This document shows positions 31,959 to 41,835 of a stretch of DNA of 64,000 nt, in pieces (within the stretch, counting starts at the first letter, position 1; each line of letters opens with the position of its first letter). The notes beneath the pieces are model-generated. The model searched no databases, was not told the DNA's origin, and saw only the letters and a program-made list of their open reading frames with translations. Source of the stretch: Rhizopus arrhizus (Eukaryota; Mucoromycota; Mucoromycetes; Mucorales; Rhizopodaceae); NCBI GenBank assembly GCA_024220505.1, contig JAKZZE010000026.1:310001-374000 (forward strand). Direction: 5' to 3'. A program made the position numbers and the translations under genes.

Positions 31959-33613
31959 CAGTGACTCCCAAAAGTGTCCCAATGTTTTGTAATTTTGTCT
32001 TTCACTGTCATTGGTGCTATTGCTATTTGCATAAAATATGTCTTGTTGTACCTCATTTGAAAGCTACGGTAGTGTAGATGTATGTGGTACAAGTTACGTC
32101 TCAATTGATGTAGCGCAGGCGGAGATAAATCATATACAAAACGAGCGGTGCATTGGGACACTTTTGGGAGCATATTGAAAAAATCGGAATATCTACAAAA
32201 TATCCACCCACAACTTGCATACAATCACCAAACTGCATATATTAGCGTCGCAAACGTATCTAATGTCCAAATTATTATTTGCTGAAGTTTTAAGCTCCTC
32301 CTCTGCTACAACTCGCTCATTAAATCTCAATATGAAACAAGTCCCCCAAGATATGGTATTTCAAGCTATTTCTCTCCTTAAACAAGGTAAGTCGGTTCGG
32401 GAGGTGGAAGAATTGACGGGTTTAAGCAAGAGTACGGTTGGGAGACTCCGAAAAACCCATTGCGCTGGTGTTATGAAGCCAAACATGGGCCGACCCAAGG
32501 TGTTGTCTGCAGCCGATGAACGTTACTGTGTACGCCAGGTCACCAAAAATCGTGTTCCTAGTGCTGTGAAGGTTACCGAATGCCTTGAAAACGATATTGG
32601 AAAGAAAGTAGGTGTCGAAACAGTTCGTAGAGCCCTTCGGAAGGCAGGCTTAGGTGCGATTGAGAAGCCAAAGAAGCCATTACTTAGCGCGAAGAATATC
32701 CGAAACAGACTTTCTTGGTGTATTGCTCACAAGGACTGGACAGTAGATGACTGGAAACGTGTTATTTGGTCAGACGAAACAAAAATAAACAGATTTAATT
32801 CGGATGGACGCACCTGGGCATGGATTCGATCAGGGGAAAGCCTAAAATCTCATCATGTGAAGATGACTGTTAAACACGGTGGAGGCAGTATTATGTTGTG
32901 GAGTGCTATTACCTATGCTGGAGTCGGTTGGATGTGCAAAATCAATGGTAATATGGACAAAGAATTGTATAAAGAGATTTTGGAGGATAAACTGGAACGT
33001 ACAATTGAGTATGGTGTCAGTAAATTAGGCTTCGAACGTCACCAGGTGATTTTCCAGCATGACAACGACCCTAAGCATACATCAAAAGTAGTAAAGGAGT
33101 ACCTCCAAAAACAATCTTATACTGTTTTACAATGGCCTGCACAATCTCCGGACTTAAACCCTATCGAAAATATGTGGTCATTGCTGAAAAGGAGACTTAA
33201 TGACTATGAAACCGCACCAAAAGGCATGAACGAGCTTTATGAACGTGTGACTAAGGTTTGGTACGACCTTATGAAGCCGGAAGAGTGTCAAAAAGTTATA
33301 GAAAGTATGCCACAATGTATACAAAAGTGTATTCAGAACAAAGGACGTTGGACAGACTATTAATAATAAATAAATAAAGATATTCCGATTTTTTCAATAT
33401 GCTCCCAAAAGTGTCCCAATGCACCGCTCGTTTTGTATATGATTTATCTCCGCCTGCGCTACATCAATTGAGACGTAACTTGTACCACATACATCTACAC
33501 TACCGTAGCTTTCAAATGAGGTACAACAAGACATATTTTATGCAAATAGCAATAGCACCAATGACAGTGAAAGACAAAATTACAAAACATTGGGACACTT
33601 TTGGGAGTCACTG
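31959..33613 (+). mobile_element. Tc1/mariner element Tc1-B, apparently intact
   Basis: 1655 bp between TA dinucleotides (31957-31958 and 33614-33615). The TIRs are 236 bp each (31959-32194 and 33378-33613). Both ends of each TIR carry the same site in opposite orientation: CTCCCAAAAGTGTCCCAATG at the outer end and CATTGGGACACTTTTGGGAG inside. It is inserted in the LINE endonuclease. Confidence 0.95.
32332..33363 (+). CDS. Tc1-like DD34E transposase (Tc1-B)
   Basis: 343 residues from MKQVPQDMVF; the frame is open for another 39 codons upstream to 32215, but that part overlaps the TIR edge and looks like leader. Helix-turn-helix region REVEELTGLSKSTVGRL, a GRPK link (MGRPKVLSA), then VIWSDETK, FQHDNDPKH and DLNPIENMW with the last Asp and Glu 34 residues apart. 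Length is normal for the family. It is distinct from Tc1-A, and a truncated relative lies at 43040-43371. Confidence 0.95.
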   Translation: MKQVPQDMVFQAISLLKQGKSVREVEELTGLSKSTVGRLRKTHCAGVMKPNMGRPKVLSAADERYCVRQVTKNRVPSAVKVTECLENDIGKKVGVETVRRALRKAGLGAIEKPKKPLLSAKNIRNRLSWCIAHKDWTVDDWKRVIWSDETKINRFNSDGRTWAWIRSGESLKSHHVKMTVKHGGGSIMLWSAITYAGVGWMCKINGNMDKELYKEILEDKLERTIEYGVSKLGFERHQVIFQHDNDPKHTSKVVKEYLQKQSYTVLQWPAQSPDLNPIENMWSLLKRRLNDYETAPKGMNELYERVTKVWYDLMKPEECQKVIESMPQCIQKCIQNKGRWTDY

Positions 33614-33849
33614 TATGTGTGGTATTGTTTCCAATCGGTGAGAAACTTCAACGGGGACAATAGCCACGTCTCAGTTAGAAACAATAAGTGAGTAAAAGGA
33701 AGGGAGTTAGTAACAGCTTCAATGGTGTGGCGAGCACATCCATTGGAGTTCCATAAGGTCATAGTAAGCATATTGTTTGGTATAGTGAAAGGAGTGGAAG
33801 GGAGGCATATATTATTGTTATTCATATTATCAGTATTTACCTGATTCAT

Positions 33850-34013
33850 AACTGTTCGTCTGGTTCACCAACACCAGTAGGAACAGGTTGAGCAGCCTTT
33901 GGGCTTGCAGGAGGAGGGAGAGGGGCATCATCCATGTCGGTGTCAACAGGTGTATCTTGTAAAGGAGAGGAGGAAGGTTTCTTGAGCAGGTCCATATAGT
34001 TTTGGATGGTGAT
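33850..34013 (-). other. Gap between LINE ORF1 and ORF2
   Basis: About 160 nt between the ORF1 stop and the ORF2 ATG, with a proline/serine-rich frame but no clear domain. Confidence 0.4.
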
Positions 34014-34931
34014 CTATTTCTTGTTAATGAAATCACGGGCAACCGCAGGACGAACAGTGGGACGCATACGATCCAAGGCAGTGAGTAAATGAGAAGTGTG
34101 GATCTGTTCCATTTTGGTTTGTTTATCCGTGTCAGGGAGGTCTTGGTACTTGATATCACGGAGATGGGAAGGATTGCGAGGGTTGAAATCGGTGATTTGC
34201 TTGATACCAGCTGTATCAAGCTTGTTGATGACAGTCGAGGCATATTCGTTGTGTACAAGCAACGCAACGACTCGGTGGGTGGGGTGGTATATATCAAGGA
34301 TGCGCCAGTTCTCAAGACCGAGCATGCCGAATTTCTTGCGAACGTTTGTCACTGATTCTCTGAATCGACAGGGCAAATATAAATACTGATACCCAGTATT
34401 TGTTGAGGGAGGGAGGAAAGTACGGGCAGCCACTTGAATTTGGCGCTTGGTAGGTGCCGTACGAGCGCGAGTGCTGTTCTTAGTGGTGGTTGCTGGAGTG
34501 GCACTCTTACCTCTACGGGCAACAGTAGCGAACGAGGGGGTGGTAGCTACAGGAGCAGTAGTAGGAGGAGAGGCAGAAGATTTCCACTTGGAAGCCTCGG
34601 ATCCAGCAGGCTTGGGAGTCTCCAAGGGAATTGGAGCAGTAATGGTTGGAGTGACAGTCGACTCCAATTCCTTGATGCGACGTTGTGCAGTCGCAAGATC
34701 GGTTCTCAAGGTCTGGTTTTCCTTGAGAAGGGCTTCTAGCTGGGCTAGGCGTTGGCCTTGGCTGGTAATCATAGCCATGATTGGCTGAAACCAATCAGGT
34801 GTACCATGAGGAACACCAAAATCCATAGGATCAGTGATGCTGAGGACAGGTTGGTGAGGAGTGGTGGTAGGTCCAAAGTTGAGGTCAGGTTGTCCCATAA
34901 GAGTGGGGTTCGTGATGTAGTTGATGTCCAT
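34014..34931 (-). CDS. LINE ORF1 (nucleic-acid-binding protein)
   Basis: 305 codons from ATG (MDINYITNP); the same frame is open upstream to about 35205 without an ATG, so a longer product is possible if the 5' end is incomplete. A short coiled coil is likely at QRLAQLEALLKENQTLR and AQRRIKELES (about residues 55-90). A T/S/P/A-rich linker and a basic region (RARTAPTKRQIQ) follow. The C-terminal part (LYLPCRFRESVTNVRKKFG ... WRILDIYHPTHRVVALLV) resembles the RRM-like half of LINE ORF1 proteins. No CCHC knuckle seen. Base composition is more GC-rich than the neighbours. Confidence 0.65.
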   Translation of the reverse strand: MDINYITNPTLMGQPDLNFGPTTTPHQPVLSITDPMDFGVPHGTPDWFQPIMAMITSQGQRLAQLEALLKENQTLRTDLATAQRRIKELESTVTPTITAPIPLETPKPAGSEASKWKSSASPPTTAPVATTPSFATVARRGKSATPATTTKNSTRARTAPTKRQIQVAARTFLPPSTNTGYQYLYLPCRFRESVTNVRKKFGMLGLENWRILDIYHPTHRVVALLVHNEYASTVINKLDTAGIKQITDFNPRNPSHLRDIKYQDLPDTDKQTKMEQIHTSHLLTALDRMRPTVRPAVARDFINKK

Positions 34932-35279
34932 ATCAACCTTGGGTTTGCCGGAAGGTTGTCGCGCGAGGTCAGCGGGGAAAATTGGCGGAGATCGATCGGC
35001 GAGGGTGCGCTTAGTAGCGGCAGATGGCTCAGGGGAAGCGGGAGCTTGTTTGTTGATGCTGTTGCTGTTCTTCTTGGTGTTGAGTAAAGAAGTCTTTTCT
35101 GGATATCTTGATGGATTTTGGACTTCAGAAGGTGAGACTTGTAAAGAAGTGTTTACTGTGGATGGATTGATTGAACTAATTTTGGATAGAAGGGTTTTTC
35201 TTTAAAGAAGTGTGTACGGGTGATTGTTTAGCCGAAAATTGGTATAACAATCAAAAGCACGAAAGAAAGATTAGAAAAG

Positions 35280-35353
35280 TTCCTCAATGGTCCAGTGGCT
35301 AGGATCTGTCGCTTTCACCGACATGGCCGGGGTTCGATTCCCCGTTGGGGAAG
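35280..35353 (+). tRNA. tRNA-Glu (anticodon TTC)
   Basis: Cloverleaf visible: acceptor TTCCTCA with TGGGGAA, D-arm GGTCC/GGATC, anticodon stem TGTCG/CGACA with loop CTTTCAC, T-arm CGGGG TTCGATT CCCCG, discriminator G. Anticodon TTC. No intron. LINE DNA lies upstream on the other strand and a large LTR cluster starts about 30 bp downstream. Confidence 0.95.
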
Positions 35354-36011
35354 TTCCAACGATTTTTATTTTATGTTGTAACGAAGATTACAACATAAAC
35401 ACCAGCAATGGCTGCGGTTTGTGATTTTTAATTTTGAACCTTATTCTTTTTTTGAACTTTATTTCAAAATCAAACTTTATATCGAAATCAAACCTTATAT
35501 TGAAATCAAACCTTATATCGAAATCAAACCTTATATCAAAATGAAACTTTATTTTTCTTTGTCTATAAAATAGACAAGTTTTTATTTTTATTTTACTTCA
35601 CTTCTCTTGACATATATATTTTAACTTTACTTATCTTAAATATATTTTATCCAATAAATCAAGTATCTTTATCCCTGAATCTTTTGGTATAATACTCTTA
35701 AAATACAAGCAAGACAAGTCCCTTGAAGCCAATTATCTTCATTGTAAATCCTTTTAATACTCTTATCAAGTTATCTGAATATAAAACAAGTTTGATCTAC
35801 TTAACAAGATCTGGTGGTCACTTACAAGCGAACCTAATATCAATACTCTACCCAACTCTTATTTTTTTTTATTCACTTTCGTCAACTTTACTCTATTTCA
35901 AAACCGTTAACTCTTACAAGCCATTGAAGCAACAAAAAAATTACAATGTGTCGTATATTTTATTCTCATTTTGGATAGTGTTGTAATGTAACGAGAATGA
36001 TGATGTTGTAA

Positions 36012-37204
36012 TGTGACGCAGTTGGTGTAACTTTTGCGGAAGAAGGGACTCAGTCCTAGTGTAACAAACAAGAATGAAACGTCGGAATTTAAATCGTTGC
36101 AGTTTATAACGAACGCCTTGCAGTTTACAACAACCACCTTACACTATACAACAACCGCCTCTTATGTTATAACAACCATTCAAAATACCAAAAACAGAAC
36201 AAAATCATAAAACCCAAAAACATATAAATAACCTCACATAATAATCTCAAAAAATATTACTTCACTTCTAACTTCTAACTTCTAACTTCTAACTTCTAAC
36301 TTCTAACTTCTAACTTCCTAACTTCTCTCTTATTTTATTTTTACTTTTTCTTTTTATCAAATAAATATTTTTTTAAAGAGGCAAACTATCTCTTATTTTA
36401 TTTAACATCAAGAACAAGAAGTCCCTTGAAGCTATTATACTTCATTGTAAATCCCCTTTTTTATTTTACTTTATCTTTTTATTTTTATTCTACCTTAACT
36501 AAAACAGTTTGATCTACTTTATAAGATCTGGTGGTCACTATAACAAGCGAATCAAGCCAATCCAACTCATATAAAAGCAATTATTATACCAATTACAACT
36601 TAAATCTGTTTATTTAAACCTCAACTCAACACACTCAAGCGAACTAGTAAAAGAAAAATTTATTACACTAGGAGGGACTCAGTCGTAGGAGGGACCTCAG
36701 TCCTAGGAGGGACATCAGTCCCTGAAGATAAACAAAAAAGTTCAAAAATAGAAAAACACAAAAAAAACACAACCCTATAAATATCCCTTTATCCTTTCAC
36801 TTTTGAAAGACTTACTTACTTTTCGATATATACTTACTTTTGATATAACTTACTTTTTACTTTTGACATATTTTACTTTAACATAAAATAAAAAGAATAT
36901 CTTCAAGGATCTACATTTAAAATCTTTCTGATCTCCTACATATACATCAAGTCAAGTCCTTTGAAGTCAAATTATCTTCATCGTATCAATCTTATATTCT
37001 CTTATCAAGAAAACTCTTATTGCTTTTTACTGTTTGATCTACAATACAAGATCTGGTGGTCACTTACTACAAGCAAACCAAATTTATCAACATAAAAACA
37101 AGCTTTTGATCTCAAATTCTTTTACACTTCAAAGAAAAGTCAAATTATTTCTAAACTCTTAAGGCCATTTAAACGAAACAATACCTATCACAAGAAAAAT
37201 TACA
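36012..37204 (+). repeat. Solo LTR E, containing LTR A
   Basis: Starts TGTGACGCAGTTGG, ends AAAAATTACA, flanked by GTAA (36008-36011 and 37205-37208). Without LTR A it is about 581 bp. The copy at 1-498 is its close relative in opposite orientation. Confidence 0.85.
36060..36667 (+). repeat. Solo LTR A, nested in LTR E
   Basis: 608 bp, TGTAACAAAC...TTTATTACA, flanked by the 4-bp duplication CTAG (36056-36059 and 36668-36671). It is uninterrupted and gives the empty-site reference for insertions in LTR F. Confidence 0.88.
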
Positions 37205-37274
37205 GTAACAAACAAGAATGAAACGTCGGAATTTAAATCGTTGCAGTTTATAACGAACGCCTTGCAGTTTACAA

Positions 37275-37790
37275 TGTAGCACAAATGATGAAGTTTTGGA
37301 TCCGGAGAACAATGATGATCACAAGAACAAATTTTGATGTCCAGCGACATTGATGTCGTTCGACATAGATTGTAACCAACAATAAGCCACGCCTTTTTTT
37401 TATATAAATAAGATGAATATTTTTAACCAAATAACAGACATTCAATAAACAAAATCTTCTTGCGCTTAAAAGCAATTGTTTCTTATTGGGTCACAAACAC
37501 CTTTTCTTTTCTTTTTATTTTTACTTATTCTTTCTGATCTGATACCTGAATTATCACGAATCAAGAAAGATCCCTTTTATTTTTATCTTTTATTAAACAA
37601 TCTTACTCCTAACCTTATTGATCTATAAAGATCTGGTGGTCACTACTTAAAACCAAATTACTATATCAAAAGAACTGTTAAACGTTCAATCAAGTTAAAC
37701 AAACTCAAGTCATTCAAGGCTTCAAACTTCAAATTAAACAAATCTACAACACTTTAACACAATCCAAATCCCAAGTACTAACAAGTTACA
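37275..37790 (+). repeat. Solo LTR G, nested in LTR F
   Basis: 516 bp, TGTAGCACAAATGATG...AAGTTACA. Flanks are ACAA (37271-37274) and ACTA (37791-37794); LTR A has ACAA at the corresponding uninterrupted position, so the right copy has one substitution. Confidence 0.82.
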
Positions 37791-38221
37791 ACTACAACCA
37801 CCTTACACTATACAACAACCGCCTCTTATGTTATAACAACCATTCAAAATACCAAAAACAGAACAAAATCATAAAACCCAAAAACATATAAATAACCTCA
37901 CATAATAATCTCAAAAAATAGGACTTCACTTCTAACTTCTTAACAACTTCTTAACTTCTTAACTTCTAACTTCTCTCTTATTTTATTTTTACTTTTTCTT
38001 TTTATCAAATAAATATTTTTTTAAAGAGGCAAACTATCTCTTATTTTATTTAACATCAAGAACAAGAAGTCCCTTGAAGCTATTATACTTCATTGTAAAT
38101 CCCCTTTTTTATTTTACTTTATCTTTTTATTTTTATTCTACCTTAACTAAAACAGTTTGATCTACTTTATAAGATCTGGTGGTCACTATAACAAGCGAAT
38201 CAAGCCAATCCAACTCATATA

Positions 38222-39870
38222 CACTAGGTGAAAAAATAGGGACAACCTTTTCGAAAATTTCATTTCATGCAGCATGTAGCATTAAGAGAAGGTCGCCACA
38301 TGACGCTAGCAATATGTTAAAACGAGGTTAATGTGTAAAGTATTTCATCAAAATATGATGAGCCAAGTATGGAAAATGAGGGAGTAATGCATGTATAATT
38401 GGTAGAATTTTAGATACTCCACAGCTCAGTTTTAGACCATATTTCGTACTCTTCTAATTTGACCTAGAATATCAGCTTCAATTAAAATGCAAACCAATTC
38501 TAATTTTAGCTATGCACATTCCTATAATTAATAATATAAAATGGGTGCTGCTTTCCTTCATTCATACATTCTTTTTTTTTCATTATATTCATCTTACTTC
38601 CTGCGAAATTTCTCTTACTGATGCCTCGCGCTTTACCTCAAGGCACGCAAGACAGCATCAAGTCTGCACTGATGAGCAATAGGATCCCAAAGGATATTGC
38701 TGGTGAATTTGATATCTATCCCAAGACAGTTAGGAGATATAGAAACAAGCTATTTGGGCCAATGGTACCCGCAACACGTGGTAGACATACACTTGTGTCA
38801 TCTGCTATGAAGGAATATATCATGGTATTACTGATTAAAGGAGCCCTAAAGACAGCCAAGGACGTACATCGGATGCTCATACAACTTGGGTATTCTATGA
38901 CTTACCGTTCAGTAATAAACGTCCTTGTATCAATGGATTTTTATTCTAGGCGTAAAAAGAAGCAGCCTCTTTTAACTAATAACCACCGCAAGCAGAGGTT
39001 AGGATGGGCAAAAAAGTATCAAAGTTGGTGTATGCAATAGTGGCATCAAGTAGTGTTCTCCGATGAAACGAAGATCAACATTTGGGGATCTGATGGCTGC
39101 AGATACTATTGGACCCAGCCTGGTGATGTCCTTCGTCCACACCACATAGATCTTTCAGTGAAGCATGGTGGCGGCAAATTGATAATGTGGGGATGTATAA
39201 CCAGTGAGTGATCAGGATATGTGTGCCAGGTATACGATGGTACTATGGACTCCTTGGTGTACCAGCATATTCTTGGAACAACTTACATGGAAACGCTAAA
39301 GTACTATGGTATGAACAAGCGCACTATTTACTTTTAACAAGATAACGACCCAAAGCGCAAGTCGAAATCAACAATGTCATGGCTCCAACAAAACAAGGTC
39401 CAGTACATTAACGATTGGTCACCTAATAGTCCGGATCTGAATCCTATAGAGCATGTGTGGCATTTGTTGAAACTTAGGTTAAGCCTTTATGAACGAAAGG
39501 CCAGAAACATCGACGAGCTATGGGAACGAGTGGACTCTGAATGGAACAAGCTAGATAAAGATGTTTGTAGAAGTTACATTGACAGCATGCCTGATCGCAT
39601 ACCAGCGGTAATCAAATTAAAAGGGAGATTTACTCGTTATTAAATAAATACTACTCATTTTATAATATAACGATTATAAAATTATTGCAACTATTTCCTC
39701 TTTTCTTCCGCCATATGTTATCCTGATCAGTTTTATATGCAGGAAACATAATACTCACTACCTAAGGTTACGCTCTATAGGCATGGCTTGGATGTCGTAC
39801 GGAGTGGAAGAGAAAAAAAAAAAGTTAAAAATTATTTTAAGGTAGGTTGTCCCTATTTTTTCACCTAGTG
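38222..39870 (+). mobile_element. Tc1/mariner element Tc1-C (inactive), inserted in LTR F
   Basis: 1649 bp between TA dinucleotides (38220-38221 and 39871-39872). The TIR is short, about 27 bp (CACTAGGTGAAAAAATAGGG ...). The same position in LTR A reads CTCATATAAAAGC without an insertion, an exact empty site. Its transposase gene carries three stop codons. Confidence 0.92.
38621..39643 (+). pseudogene. Tc1-like transposase with three in-frame stops
   Basis: One frame runs from ATG (MPRALPQGTQD) to the end RFTRY. It is broken by TAG at 39038, TGA at 39209 and TAA at 39335. The order of domains is otherwise complete: HTH region, VVFSDETKINIWG, DNDPKRK and DLNPIEHVW. At two of the stops the family has Gln (CAA or CAG), so C-to-T changes explain them. 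No length changes are needed. Confidence 0.9.
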
Positions 39871-40039
39871 TAAAAGCAATTATTATACCAGTTACAACTT
39901 AAATCTGTTTATTTAAACCTCAACTCAACACACTCAAGCAAACTAGTAAGAATTTATTACAACAACAACCGCCTCTTATGTTATAACAACCATTCAAAAT
40001 ACCAAAAACAGAACAAAATCATAAAACCCAAAAACATAT

Positions 40040-40525
40040 TGTGACGAAAACGGCAATCGGGTCGTACAAATCCTTTCCGATGCAAGTCGTATTGGCGACT
40101 TGAGTCAACAAAATGACTTGAGTCAACAAAATGACTTGAGTCGCTAGACCGAAAACTTTCGGTTAAAGGAAAAATTAATCTAACAAGGAGAATCAAGGCA
40201 ACAAATTTTATATAAATATCCAACAAATCCTTTTTATTTTTATTCTTATTCTTATCAATATCAATAAAAGAATCACTTATATCTCATATTCAGACTCTTC
40301 GTTGAGCTCTTTGAACCCCTTTTTATATTATCTTTTTATTTTACAACACACTTTTTATCGATCTTAACAAACAAGATCTGGTGGTCACTACCTATATCAA
40401 GCTTTCGCTTAAACTTTATATCAAGAATAACAAGTTTCTCTTACGAAACACTTCAAACAACAACTAAATACATCAAATCTACTCTATAACCTTATACTCA
40501 AATCACAAGTACCTACTAAGTAACA
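40040..40525 (+). repeat. Solo LTR C, nested in another LTR copy
   Basis: 486 bp, TGTGACGAAAACGG...TAAGTAACA, flanked by ATAT (40036-40039 and 40526-40529). LTR A has a single ATAT in the matching context (AAAACATATAAATAA). It holds a short tandem GACTTGAGTCAACAAAAT repeat near 40097-40140. Confidence 0.85.
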
Positions 40526-41359
40526 ATATAAATAATCTCACATAATAATCTCAAAAAATACTTCACTTCACTTCTTAACTTTACTTTTTATTTTATTTTT
40601 ACTTTTTCTTTTTATCAAATAAATATTGTAGCTATGATTATGAAGATTTGAACTCCGAAACTTCTTTCAAGCTTTAATTTTTGACGTTTTGTAAATCACT
40701 TTACAAATTGTCATTATTTTTCCTATTTGACAATTTTTTAACCTTTTGATATTTTTTTAACCTTTTGATATTTTTTAACCTTTTGATATTTTTTTAACCT
40801 TTTGATATTTTTTTTAACCTTTTGATATTTTTTTAACCTTTTGATATTTTTTTTACTTTTTGATATTTTTACATTTTGTAAAAATTGAACTTTATATTTT
40901 TGCCTATAAAAAGCCTAGCTTTTTATTCTTTTGACAAAACTTCACTTTTCTTGACTTACCTCAACTTGCCTTTTTAACAATATAAATATATTTTATCCAA
41001 TAAATCAAATATCTTTATCCCTGAATCTTTTGATATAACACTCTTAAAACACAAGCAAGACAAGTCCCTTGAAGCCAATTATCTTCATTGTAAATCCTTT
41101 TAATACTCTTATCAAGTTATCTGAATATAAAACAAGTTTGATCTACTTAACAAGATCTGGTGGTCACTTACAAGCGAACCTAATATCAATACTCTACCCA
41201 ACTCTTATTTTTTTTTATCCATTTTCATCAACTTTACTCTATTTTAAAACCGTTAACTCTTTCAAGCCATTGAAGCAACATAAAATTACACTGCGGTTTG
41301 TGATTTTTTAATTTTGAACCCTATTCTTTTTTGAACTTTATTTCAAAATCAAACTTTAT

Positions 41360-41835
41360 TGTAACGAAAATGGCAATAAGGATACACAGAGATTAGCCGA
41401 GTCAAGTCAGAAAGATAAAAAAAATTAAAAATATAAAAAATGTTAAAAAGATGAAAAAAGTTGAAAATATAAAAAAAGTCAAAAAAATAAGAAAAGCTAA
41501 AAAGAAAACAAAAAAAAAATATTATTCATATATATACCATCTTTTTGTGAAGAAATTGTCAGTCAGTTTAAATAAATCATATATTTTTACTCAATAATTA
41601 ACAAACTTTAACAAGAAAGTCCCTGTTCACTTAAACTTTTTATTCTACTTTAACTTTTATCAAGAAATATCGTATTGATATACACATAACATTTGGTGGT
41701 CACTACTTATCAAGCATCTGCTTAAATTCTATACAAAACAACAACTTACAACGCAATCACAACCTTGAATCAAGCTTTGCAAGCAAACTTTACTCTATTA
41801 AAACACAAACCTACAAGCCAACTGATAAAATAACA
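41360..41835 (+). repeat. Solo LTR related to the full-length element
   Basis: 476 bp, TGTAACGAAAATGGC...GATAAAATAACA. The right half is close to the LTRs of the complete element (for example AGCATCTGCTTAAATTC). The flanks TTAT and ATAT differ in one or two bases, so a duplication is only likely. Confidence 0.7.

Larger units (their letters stand above)
31374..33849 (-). pseudogene. LINE ORF2, endonuclease domain only, split by Tc1-B
   Basis: The 5' piece begins at an ATG (33849) and includes LWNSNGC (metal-site Asn) and LTETWL (Glu). The 3' piece (31374-31957) includes ICGDFNARH and LGSDHSPL (catalytic Asp/Asn and His). Together they cover the EEP endonuclease used to nick target DNA. Tc1-B sits between the codons for QYHTY and AVPVD; the flanking TA accounts exactly for the join, so the frame was open before insertion. 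No RT, RNase H or zinc knuckle follows. Confidence 0.8.
31374..35205 (-). mobile_element. LINE (non-LTR retrotransposon), 3'-truncated
   Basis: On the minus strand an ORF1 (34014-34931 or longer) is followed by an ORF2 start with an AP-endonuclease (EEP) domain, which is interrupted by Tc1-B. After the endonuclease His motif the similarity to a LINE stops, and there is no reverse transcriptase before the gag element. The 5' end lies within about 75 bp of tRNA-Glu. Truncation at the 3' side is unusual for a LINE and suggests later deletion or recombination. Confidence 0.75.
36007..39961 (+). repeat. Solo LTR F, interrupted by three younger insertions
   Basis: Starts TGTAACAAACAAG (split by the insertion of LTR E after the first five bases) and ends AATTTATTACA at 39961. 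The pieces are 36007-36011, 37205-37274, 37791-38221 and 39871-39961, with LTR E, LTR G and Tc1-C between them. Joined, they parallel LTR A (36060-36667) closely. A matching duplication at the outer ends was not found. Confidence 0.75.
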
